Assembly: GCA_015657435.1 (NCBI GenBank)
Contig: JADLKH010000003.1
Span: forward strand, 747,199 to 752,744
DNA: 5,546 bases
Direction: 5' to 3'
Source: Synergistales bacterium
Lineage (GTDB): Bacteria; Synergistota; Synergistia; Synergistales; 79-D21
Shown here one piece after another: positions 1 through 5,476 of the stretch. The notes beneath the pieces are model-generated. The model was given only the letters and a program-made list of their open reading frames with translations. It had not been told where the DNA came from and made no database searches. Position numbers and translations under genes: made by a program. How positions within the stretch are numbered: the first letter of the stretch is position 1; every line of letters starts with the position of its first letter.

Positions 1-624
1 CAGGTACTGGTCGAAAACCTCCTGGGATATGCAGTTTTTGTCGTTGCTGATCAGGGGGACGGTCTTTTGCTGGCCGGGAGTGATGAAATCATGCTGGTCT
101 TTCTCCAGGTCGGGTGACGCGACGAGTGCCTGTCCGAAATTGGCCAGCACTTTCGTGATGACGGTGGAGTTGTCGATCCCGACATCGTACTGAATGGCGA
201 CGTCGATGTCTCCGTTCAGTATTTGATTTCTCGTGGTGTAGCAATTCTGGGACCGTACGAGCAGATTGATGTGCGGCGCCTGTTCCCTGAACGACTTGAG
301 GATCGGCTGGCTTTTGTAGGTCAATAGGGTTTCGGGCATGGCGACCTTCAGTACTCCGCGGATTTCCCGATTCTCCTTTCCGAAATTGCGAAGCTGAACG
401 ACCGATTCGAGAACGGAGTCGATATACGGAAGAATTTCATGCCCGGCTTCAGTCAGGACCATGCGCCTTCCTATTCTTTCAAAGAGTTTCATGCCCAATT
501 CGCTTTCCAGTTGCTGAATCTGAAAGGTCACGGTCGATTGCGTGTAATTCAATCGATTTGCGGCCTTTTGGAAAGTGCCCGTCTCCAGGATTGTTTTTAT
601 CGTGGTCAGGTATTTCAAATCCAT
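1..624 (-). CDS. LysR-family transcriptional regulator (3' end cut by window edge)
   Basis: The visible 208 residues are the N-terminal part of a LysR-type regulator. The family usually has about 300 residues, so roughly 90 C-terminal residues lie beyond the left edge. Residues 1-60 form the winged helix-turn-helix: AANRLNYTQSTVTFQIQQLE (21-40) is followed by ELGMKLFER and then RRMVLTEAG, the classic LysR signature. A linker helix covers about 61-88, and the periplasmic-binding-like effector domain begins near GVLKVAMPETL (90-100), with NGDIDVAIQYD at 137-147. The ATG at 624 is supported by a strong ribosome site, AGGGAGGGG (630-638), five bases upstream. The gene is divergent from the editing-protein gene at 861, the usual arrangement for a LysR regulator and its target, and it probably also represses itself. 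The effector cannot be read from the sequence. Family assignment is very secure; the regulated genes are inferred from position. Confidence 0.95.
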   Translation of the reverse strand, partial: MDLKYLTTIKTILETGTFQKAANRLNYTQSTVTFQIQQLESELGMKLFERIGRRMVLTEAGHEILPYIDSVLESVVQLRNFGKENREIRGVLKVAMPETLLTYKSQPILKSFREQAPHINLLVRSQNCYTTRNQILNGDIDVAIQYDVGIDNSTVITKVLANFGQALVASPDLEKDQHDFITPGQQKTVPLISNDKNCISQEVFDQYL

Positions 625-715
625 GAATTCCCCTCCCTAAAGAGTAATCGTGGCCAATAGATTGACGCCGGGTTGACCCACCCTTCCCTGTCTGCGCGCG
701 CTTGAGATTCATAAT

Positions 716-732
716 GTTCATTTTTTTCGAAC
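716..732. promoter_or_regulatory. Candidate LysR-type operator 1 (GTTC-N9-GAAC)
   Basis: A perfect 4-bp dyad, GTTC-N9-GAAC, sits in an AT-rich part of the divergent intergenic region and contains the T-N11-A spacing typical of LysR-type sites (T718, A730). Its centre is 724, about 31 bp from the next dyad (centre 755). It lies about 92 bp upstream of the LysR start and overlaps a weak CATTAT -10-like hexamer on the minus strand (716-711), which would suit autoregulation. The arms are short and could arise by chance. Confidence 0.35.
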
Positions 733-745
733 TTAATAATCGTTG

Positions 746-764
746 CTATTGATTGGATTTATAG
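746..764. promoter_or_regulatory. Candidate LysR-type operator 2 (CTAT-N11-ATAG)
   Basis: CTAT (746-749) and ATAG (761-764) form a perfect dyad around exactly 11 bases, the textbook T-N11-A geometry of LysR-family sites. It is centred 31 bp, about three helical turns, from the dyad at 716-732. It also covers the candidate -35 region of the rightward promoter, where an activation subsite would be expected. Assignment rests on geometry and context only. Confidence 0.4.
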
Positions 765-782
765 GTTCGGCGATGCTAGATT
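753..782 (+). promoter_or_regulatory. Candidate weak promoter for the editing-protein/MFS unit
   Basis: TTGGAT (753-758) and TAGATT (777-782; 4 of 6 matches to TATAAT) are separated by 18 bp. Transcription would begin near 789 and leave a leader of about 70 bases before the ATG at 861. The -35 match is poor, as is common for promoters that need a LysR activator, and the element overlaps the CTAT-N11-ATAG dyad. This is a tentative reading. Confidence 0.25.
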
Positions 783-860
783 GTCAATAGTGGCATCGAT
801 CCCCTTCAGAGCTGCACTTGAGGAGGTTCCCGCTGAATTTTTCCAGAAGAGGGGAATGAC

Positions 861-1400
861 ATGATTACCATCAGCGACATCCGGACGACAGCGCCGGACC
901 GCTTCCTGACTCGACTGCAGGAAAAAACGTATGAAACCTTGAATACCTTGAGGATTCCGTTTCAGCGTGTCGAAACGGACGAAATCGTGACGATGGAAGA
1001 CTGCATCCAGGTCAATCGGAAATTGCAGATGAAGATGGTCAAGACGCTTTTTCTGTGCAACCGACAGCAGACGGAGTTTTTTCTGTTCATCACCTGCGGC
1101 GACAAACCGTTCAAATCAAAGGAGTTTGCCGGTGCGTTGGGCATTTCGCGCGTGTCTTTTGCCCCTCCCGGACTGATGGAAGAGAGGCTCGGGACGAAAA
1201 TCGGGGCTGCGACTGTTTTCAGCGTTCTGCTGGACCCGGACCGCAAGGTGCGTGTCGTGTTCGACAAGGATGTGACCTGCGAGGAATGGTACGGATGCAG
1301 CGACGGGACGAACACGGGCTACATGAAGATCGAAACCGCCAGGATCGTCCAGGATTTTCTCTGTTATGCGGAACATGTCCCAACCGTGATTCGAGTCTAG
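861..1400 (+). CDS. YbaK/PrdX-type aminoacyl-tRNA deacylase (trans-editing) domain protein
   Basis: This 179-residue protein resembles free-standing YbaK/PrdX (ProX) editing proteins, which hydrolyse mischarged aminoacyl-tRNA in the cytoplasm; PrdX itself clears Ala-tRNA(Pro). After an N-terminal helix (about 13-32), the YbaK core runs from RIPFQRVET (31-39) to about residue 167. Landmarks are VKTLFLC (60-66), whose Lys61 sits where the family's key lysine is found; FITCGDKPFKSKEFAGALG (76-94); the RVSFAPPG loop (97-104); and the GTKIGAATVFSVLLD substrate-pocket motif (111-125). The late family motif usually reads HPNTNT; here it is CSDGTNT (146-152), so the pocket may be altered. The length is normal for a stand-alone PrdX. 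The ATG follows AGAGGGG (848-854) with good spacing. It is probably co-transcribed with the MFS gene 84 bp downstream and controlled by the divergent LysR gene. The fold is secure; the exact tRNA substrate is not. Confidence 0.88.
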   Translation: MITISDIRTTAPDRFLTRLQEKTYETLNTLRIPFQRVETDEIVTMEDCIQVNRKLQMKMVKTLFLCNRQQTEFFLFITCGDKPFKSKEFAGALGISRVSFAPPGLMEERLGTKIGAATVFSVLLDPDRKVRVVFDKDVTCEEWYGCSDGTNTGYMKIETARIVQDFLCYAEHVPTVIRV

Positions 1401-1484
1401 CGTTTCAACGACAGTCCCCGCGGTTTTTGCTTCCGTGTCTCGGAGAGGCGTTGCGGATTTGCGTGTCGGGAAGGATGAGGTTGC

Positions 1485-2636
1485 ATGGAAAACCGGATGT
1501 CTTCGACGGCCTTGTGTGTCGCCGCGTTCATACAGATGGTGGGAGTCGGACTGATCGTCGCGCTTCTGCCGAACCGGGTGATCCAGCTATCCGGTTCGAT
1601 GGACTATGTCGGGTACATCACCTCGGCTTTTGCCGTTCCTTTTGTTTTTTCCCAACTGCCCGCGGGGCGTTTTGGAGACCGCTACGGTTACAAGAAATTC
1701 CTCGTCGGAGGGTACATCGTGGCCTGCCTTGCAGGATGGGTGTATTTCAAATCGAACCAGGTCTGGGAGATTCTCGCAGGCAGGGCATTGCAGGGGCTTG
1801 CGGAGGTTCCCGCCTGGGCCCTTGCCCCGGCTCTCCTGTCCCTCCTGTTCGCCAGGACGAAGGGAGAGGCGATAGGGAAATACAACGCCTCGTTCCATTT
1901 GGGACTGACCGCGGGGAGCCTGCTGAGCGTCTGGGCAATAACGCGATGGAGCGGCAACGAAGCCTTCCTCCTCTATGCCGCCACGGGCCTTGTCGGAGCC
2001 GTGCTTGTGGCTCTCTTCGTGAAGGATCCGAAGGACATCGGGCGCGAGCGGGAAAACATCGGTTATGGCGAAGTCCTCCAGGCGATGAAGCAGATCCGGC
2101 GGCCTGCAGTCCATACGGGGATCTGCATTTATGGCGGAGGGTACGGCGCTTTCCTGACGGTGGTTCCCGGTGTGCTCCTGGTCGAGAAAGGCTTTAGCCA
2201 AAGCGGGGTCGCGGTTTTCTTCAGCCTGTTTTACATCGCGATCAGTCTGGCCCAGATCATCGCCGGTAGAATATCGGACAGGAACGGTCCCGATGCGCCG
2301 ATGTATGCGGGATTGCTGCTGGTCGCAGCCGGGCTAGCCTCCTTCATGTGGTTCAGCGGCAACCTGGTCTATGTTGCCTTGTCCCTGGCCAGTTTCGGCC
2401 TGGGGATGTTCTGCATCTCGTCGATGGTGATCCTCAACGGGGCGGTGCCGGTTTCCCTGAAAGGATCGATCTCGGGGGTGTTCTATCTCCTTTGGGGACT
2501 CGGATATTTTCTTGTGCCGCCGATTCTGACAAAGGCGGGCGGTGCGATCGGATATCGAACGGTTTTTTCGGTGGCGGCCCTGGTTGTTCTGGGGGAATTG
2601 GCCGCCTTGAGGGTGCAGCCGGGTACTCCTCGGTAG
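1485..2636 (+). CDS. Major facilitator superfamily (MFS) transporter
   Basis: This 383-residue inner-membrane protein shows 12 likely transmembrane helices, at about 10-30, 43-60, 72-88, 97-123, 136-152, 160-178, 210-232, 241-261, 273-290, 294-315, 329-349 and 357-375. MFS motif A is clear in the loop between helices 2 and 3 (GRFGDRYGYKK, 61-71), and its degenerate echo AGRISDRNG (260-268) follows helix 8. A charged central loop (180-208, DPKDIGRERE and onward) separates the two six-helix halves. The size and layout match small drug/proton-antiporter-like or metabolite exporters. The substrate cannot be read from sequence. The ATG at 1485 follows a GGATGAGG purine stretch (1473-1480); an in-frame ATG at 1497 is a less likely start. 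No convincing terminator separates it from the editing-protein gene 84 bp upstream, so an operon is likely. That pairing suggests transport of an amino acid, its analogue or a peptide-like compound, but this is inference. Confidence 0.93.
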   Translation: MENRMSSTALCVAAFIQMVGVGLIVALLPNRVIQLSGSMDYVGYITSAFAVPFVFSQLPAGRFGDRYGYKKFLVGGYIVACLAGWVYFKSNQVWEILAGRALQGLAEVPAWALAPALLSLLFARTKGEAIGKYNASFHLGLTAGSLLSVWAITRWSGNEAFLLYAATGLVGAVLVALFVKDPKDIGRERENIGYGEVLQAMKQIRRPAVHTGICIYGGGYGAFLTVVPGVLLVEKGFSQSGVAVFFSLFYIAISLAQIIAGRISDRNGPDAPMYAGLLLVAAGLASFMWFSGNLVYVALSLASFGLGMFCISSMVILNGAVPVSLKGSISGVFYLLWGLGYFLVPPILTKAGGAIGYRTVFSVAALVVLGELAALRVQPGTPR

Positions 2637-2706
2637 GTCGTCGCGGCAAGGCAGGAGAAAGGGCTGTTCGTGGAACGGGTGCTGCTTCGCACGGATAACA
2701 ATCGAA

Positions 2707-2735
2707 TTGCCAACGGGTTGTCTTTCCTGTACGCT
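2707..2735 (+). promoter_or_regulatory. Candidate promoter for the beta-helix protein gene
   Basis: In the 175-bp gap after the MFS gene, TTGCCA (2707-2712; 5 of 6 matches to TTGACA) is followed after exactly 17 bp by TACGCT (2730-2735; 3 of 6 matches to TATAAT). A start near 2742 would give a leader of about 70 bases. I see no strong hairpin with a T tract in this gap to end MFS transcription, so read-through is possible. Confidence 0.35.
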
Positions 2736-2796
2736 ACTGGCGTTTTTGATTAATGTTCCCCTCTCTGCAATCACTCACTAAACGCTACACATTCAA

Positions 2797-2804
2797 GAAG
2801 GGGG
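2797..2804 (+). promoter_or_regulatory. Ribosome binding site that fixes the GTG start
   Basis: GAAGGGGG lies 7 bases before the GTG at 2812. An in-frame stop (TAA at 2779) closes the frame upstream, and the next in-frame ATG (residue 88) would remove the signal peptide. This site therefore decides the start of the beta-helix protein. Confidence 0.8.
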
Positions 2805-2811
2805 TATCCGG

Positions 2812-4623
2812 GTGAACCTGGCGACGAAGCGAACGAGAGGTCTTGTGCCGTTATTCTTTGTTTTTTGCATCGCTGCGGCTGCTCTCCAAATCCTCCCCGC
2901 GGAAGCGGGCGTGATTTATGTCAATCAGGCCAACTCCGCCGGAGGAGATGGTGCAAGCTGGTCAAGTGCGCTTAACGAAGCCCAGTTCGCGGCGGCTCTC
3001 CAGGGTGCGGTTTCGGGTGACGAATTCCGGGTGGCAGCCGGGACCTACCGGCCCACAACAGGCTCAGACCGGATGATCTCGTTCACATTGAAGAGCGGCG
3101 TGTCCCTTTATGGCGGGTTCGCGGGAACTGAAGCGGTTCGGGAAGACAGGGATTGGAAAACGAACACGACAATCCTGACCGGAGATCTTCTCGGGAACGA
3201 CTCCGGAACGGCAAACAACGGTGAAAACAGCTACCACGTGGTGTTGGGTAGCGGTACGGATACGACTGCCATCCTGGACGGTTTTACGGTTGCCGGGGGA
3301 AACGCGAATGGGGGCGGAGGGGGCAATACCTACTACGGCGGCGGCCTGTTCATTAGCGGGGGGAGTCCCACCGTTCGCCACTGTATTTTCACGGACAACT
3401 CGACTTCAAACCAGGGAGGAGGGGTGTATAACAACAGCGCAAATCCTGTGATAACCGAATGCTCCTTCTTGAGAAACAAAGCAAGCGGTGGCGGTGGCAT
3501 GGCCAACATGAGCGGAAGCAATCCGACCGTCACCAACTGTACTTTTTCCGAAAATAACGGGGTGACGGGGGGCGGCATGATGAATGCCTCCAGCAGCCCG
3601 AGGGTAATCGGATGCACTTTCTCTTCCAACACCACCATCGCCTTTGGCGGGGGTGGTGGTGGCGGAATGTACAACTACTCCTGCGACTCAGAGGTGACCA
3701 ACTGCACATTCGTGGGGAATCAGTCTTCCTCGACCATGAGTACGAGCGTAGGGGGTGGAATGGTGAACTCGTGGAGTTCTCCCGCCGTGACAAATTGTAC
3801 CTTCACGGGGAACCGGGTTACCGGGCAGGGAGGCAACCTCTACAACGACTACAACAGCACTCCAACGGTGGTCAATTCGATTTTCTGGAATGCGGTCGGG
3901 GGAGAGATTGTCAATGTATCGGCGATTCCGACCCTCAGAAACTGCATTGTTCAGAGCGGGGATGTCGGAGCGGGTGCGGTCACTTCCAACGCCACTTCCG
4001 CGGACCCCCTTCTTGCCCCCTTGGCGGACAACGGAGGCCTAACCATGACTTGCGCGATTCCTTCAGGAAGCCCTGCCGTCAACGCGGGGGAGGCAGTAGG
4101 GGCCATCGTCCTGGGATCGGTAACTGTTCCCGGCACGGATCAGCGAGGAGTCGTCAGGCCGCAGGGAAACGGAGTGGACATCGGTGCGTATGAATTTGCC
4201 GTGTCCGTGCCCCCGGTCCTCGTTACCCCGGAAAATGGGGCGACCGGCATCTCGAAAACTCCTGCACTCGAGACAGAAGAATTTTCACACCCGGCCGGGC
4301 TCACGCAAACGATGACACAATGGCAGGTGGGGACCGACGAGACTTTTGGCTCGGGGATCGTGGTCGATGAAACAAGCGACACGGCACTCACCTCCTTCAC
4401 CCTGCCTGATGGGGTCTTGGAAAACGGAACGACCTACTATTGGCGGGTTCGCTTCCAGGATTCCGAGGGAAACTGGTCCGACTGGTCGGATACATGGAGC
4501 TTCACCACATCGTCAGCAGGCGGCGGAGGTGGAGGAGGGTGTCAAGCGGGGGCATTGCCGGGGCTGTTTGCGTTGCTCCTGCCTTTGATCTTCTTCAGGT
4601 TCAACGGCAAGGTTGTTCGATAA
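2812..4623 (+). CDS. Secreted right-handed beta-helix protein with choice-of-anchor-Q-like, FN3-like and Synergist-CTERM-like regions
   Basis: The 603-residue product begins with a Sec signal peptide: basic residues at 6-9, a hydrophobic core at about 11-28, and likely cleavage after AEA (30-32). Residues 33-165 resemble the entry region of Pmp-like/pectate-lyase-fold proteins (VAAGTYRPTTGSDR, 74-87; LYGGFAGTE, 99-107; AILDGFTVAGGNAN, 153-166). About seven beta-helix coils follow (176-365), each with GG[GN]x and usually CxFxxN, as in chlamydial Pmp repeats. Residues 397-462 match the choice-of-anchor Q pattern (LADNGGLT, 404-411; SGSPAVNAG, 418-426; DQRGVVRP, 443-450; VDIGAYEF, 455-462). Residues 466-567 look like an FN3/Ig-like domain (TTYYWRVRFQDSEGNWS, 540-556). 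The end is Gly7-Cys577, a hydrophobic segment and a basic tail, a C-terminal sorting signal. It is probably a surface-exposed or released protein for adhesion or glycan contact. No catalytic triad or obvious enzyme motif is seen. It appears monocistronic, with its own promoter and a terminator-like palindrome. Confidence 0.93.
   Translation: MNLATKRTRGLVPLFFVFCIAAAALQILPAEAGVIYVNQANSAGGDGASWSSALNEAQFAAALQGAVSGDEFRVAAGTYRPTTGSDRMISFTLKSGVSLYGGFAGTEAVREDRDWKTNTTILTGDLLGNDSGTANNGENSYHVVLGSGTDTTAILDGFTVAGGNANGGGGGNTYYGGGLFISGGSPTVRHCIFTDNSTSNQGGGVYNNSANPVITECSFLRNKASGGGGMANMSGSNPTVTNCTFSENNGVTGGGMMNASSSPRVIGCTFSSNTTIAFGGGGGGGMYNYSCDSEVTNCTFVGNQSSSTMSTSVGGGMVNSWSSPAVTNCTFTGNRVTGQGGNLYNDYNSTPTVVNSIFWNAVGGEIVNVSAIPTLRNCIVQSGDVGAGAVTSNATSADPLLAPLADNGGLTMTCAIPSGSPAVNAGEAVGAIVLGSVTVPGTDQRGVVRPQGNGVDIGAYEFAVSVPPVLVTPENGATGISKTPALETEEFSHPAGLTQTMTQWQVGTDETFGSGIVVDETSDTALTSFTLPDGVLENGTTYYWRVRFQDSEGNWSDWSDTWSFTTSSAGGGGGGGCQAGALPGLFALLLPLIFFRFNGKVVR
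3337..3906 (+). repeat. Array of seven beta-helix coil repeats inside the secreted protein
   Basis: Seven coils of about 25-31 residues start at residues 176, 202, 227, 253, 283, 314 and 340, each opening with GGG[LVM] (GGNL in the last). Six carry a C-x-F-x-x-N motif near their middle (CIFTDN, CSFLRN, CTFSEN, CTFSSN, CTFVGN, CTFTGN); the seventh has SIFWN. A degenerate eighth coil continues to about residue 385. The repeats are protein-level; the DNA copies have diverged, which argues against recent tandem duplication. Confidence 0.85.
4519..4620 (+). other. C-terminal sorting signal of Synergist-CTERM type (within the beta-helix gene)
   Basis: Residues 570-603 comprise seven glycines, Cys577, QAGALPG, a short hydrophobic segment (LFALLLPLIFF) and a basic end (R596, K600, R603). 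This glycine-Cys-hydrophobic-basic layout matches Cys-containing sorting tails of the Synergist-CTERM/MYXO-CTERM/JDVT-CTERM kind, which are thought to be cut by a dedicated membrane protease. By analogy the cysteine may carry the anchor. The exact subfamily is my judgement and has not been tested with a profile. Confidence 0.7.
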
Positions 4624-4670
4624 ACGCGGAAAGCAGTTGAGAGAAGCCAATCAACCGGCTTCGAACCGAT

Positions 4671-4708
4671 GGATGAAGGGCCTCCCCGATCGGGGAGGCC
4701 CTTCATCC
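4671..4708. terminator. Perfect 38-bp palindrome, probable transcription terminator
   Basis: GGATGAAGGGCCTCCCC and its exact reverse complement flank a central GATC, giving a perfect 38-base palindrome 47 bp after the beta-helix stop codon. As RNA it forms a very stable GC-rich stem of 17 pairs with a 4-base loop. No T tract follows on either strand, so it is not a standard intrinsic terminator. It could work bidirectionally, act with Rho, or protect the mRNA 3' end. Its position after a long gene and before a gene-poor stretch makes termination the most likely role. Confidence 0.7.
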
Positions 4709-5398
4709 GTGGTGTTGAGCTGCATTAAGCGCGTTTTCGATCGGCCTGTCCGGGTTTTCGCTTGTTTGCCCCTTCTCTATCGGAACATTGCTTTCATCGA
4801 CAAAGGACGGGACAAATGGCTCCTTCCCGCTTGACCACGGACCTTACTTGCACCCTCCTCTGCCCTCTCCCCGCGTCCTCTATTTCCTGCCATGTGGCGA
4901 TGTCACCTCTATCCGCCCACTTCAGGAGGACGAAGCTTAGAAGCTTGGTCGGTCCGAGCCGAATGCAGATTCGTTCCGCTTTTGGCTGGTCGACATGGCA
5001 TCCGGTACAAGAGTTGTTTGAGGAAAATGCTGTGGTTCCAACAGATACACGTCCCAGCAGTAATCTAACGTCCAGATGCATACCTGAACGACTATTCCGC
5101 AGCTTCAAGATGGAACATAGAGCAGTTGAGTATGTGCAATCGAGATAGACGCCCTGGCTCTTCGGTAATTCAATCTGTGCTGTCATCGGCACACCTCATT
5201 GAGGTCAAGCGGTAGGAGTCCTGTATTTCAGCGACTATGTATTCCTGCGTCCACAGCAAGCTGGCATGGGTGCAAGCCTCCGCCGATAGTGTGAATTCCT
5301 TACCTGCATTTAGATTCTAGCAGTCTTGCCTGAGAGATGTTTCAGGTGGTTGAACCTAAGTATCTAAATCCGCCGGGATTAAGGAGTGGAGCGGTGAT
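4709..5398. other. Gene-poor stretch; possible degenerate element, no defended gene
   Basis: About 690 bases hold no gene I can support. Open frames exist on both strands over the same DNA: plus 4762-5148 (128 codons) and minus 5192-4794 (132 codons). Their third codon positions coincide and look close to half GC, unlike the GC-rich third positions of the neighbouring genes. The minus frame has an internal ATG at 5186 preceded by GAGGTG, a fair ribosome site, but its product resembles nothing I know. The plus frame ends with ERLFRSFK (5086-5109), reminiscent of the C-terminal ERLxRSxK motif of IS3-family transposases, but no framework of that enzyme is present. Small features are a 13-bp palindrome (5193-5205) and a doubled AAGCTT (4936-4949 region). 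The stretch may be a decayed insertion or a noncoding region. Confidence 0.4.
5308..5369 (+). promoter_or_regulatory. Structured leader with nested, competing hairpins upstream of the methyltransferase
   Basis: ATTTAGAT (5308-5315) pairs perfectly with ATCTAAAT (5362-5369). Inside that loop, CCTGA (5329-5333) pairs with TCAGG (5342-5346), while AGGT (5344-5347) can instead pair with ACCT (5354-5357). The two inner stems share bases 5344-5346 and so exclude each other. This could be a cis-regulatory RNA about 100 bases before the methyltransferase start. It matches no riboswitch class I can name, and the stems are short. Confidence 0.25.
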
Positions 5399-5476
5399 AT
5401 GGACAAAGCCGGGAAGGGAGAATCCCATGTATCCATTTACGGACCAATTTATGTCGAAAGGATGAAAAATGCTTGA
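5399..5476 (+). CDS. Possible 25-residue leader ORF overlapping the methyltransferase start
   Basis: A 25-codon ORF (starting MDKAGKGESH and ending YVERMKNA) has AAGGAG (5381-5386) 12 bases before its ATG, with further purine-rich bases (GGAG at 5388) closer. Its TGA (5474-5476) lies inside the methyltransferase reading frame, an 8-base overlap that would allow translational coupling. The peptide has no signal or recognisable domain. It may be a real leader peptide, or only the purine-rich upstream region of the next gene read as protein. Confidence 0.3.
   Translation: MDKAGKGESHVSIYGPIYVERMKNA

Noticed and set aside
1401..1484. CCGCGG followed by TTTTT between the editing-protein and MFS genes, as a possible terminator
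   Set aside because: The GC-rich part is only a 6-bp self-complementary sequence that cannot form a real hairpin, so no terminator is supported.
1055..2197. A 380-codon plus-strand open frame spanning the editing-protein gene and the first part of the MFS gene
   Set aside because: It is in a different frame from two clearly recognisable genes, has an Arg/Gly/Pro-rich composition with no domain, and crosses their boundary. It is a shadow of high-GC coding DNA.
1587..2201. A 204-codon minus-strand open frame opposite the MFS gene
   Set aside because: It lies wholly inside the transporter gene on the other strand, with low-complexity composition and no recognisable motif. The MFS reading explains this DNA fully.
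2679..2692. GTGC-TGCTTC-GCAC hairpin after the MFS gene as a terminator
   Set aside because: The stem is only four pairs and no T run follows, too weak to call.
4655..4680. GGTTCGAA on the minus strand resembling a tRNA T-loop
   Set aside because: The flanking bases do not form a 5-bp T stem, and no acceptor, D or anticodon arms can be assembled around it.
5193..5205. 13-base palindrome ACCTCA-T-TGAGGT as a terminator or operator
   Set aside because: The stem is at most five pairs with a three-base loop and no T tract, and no gene nearby needs it. It may simply be chance.
5265..5385. TPP-riboswitch-like pieces: GGGTGC, CTGAGA and TTGAACCT in order
   Set aside because: The required ACCC partner of the GGGT arm is missing, the distance from GGGTGC to CTGAGA is long, and the segment after GAACCT does not follow the consensus stem. 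The downstream gene is also not a thiamine gene.
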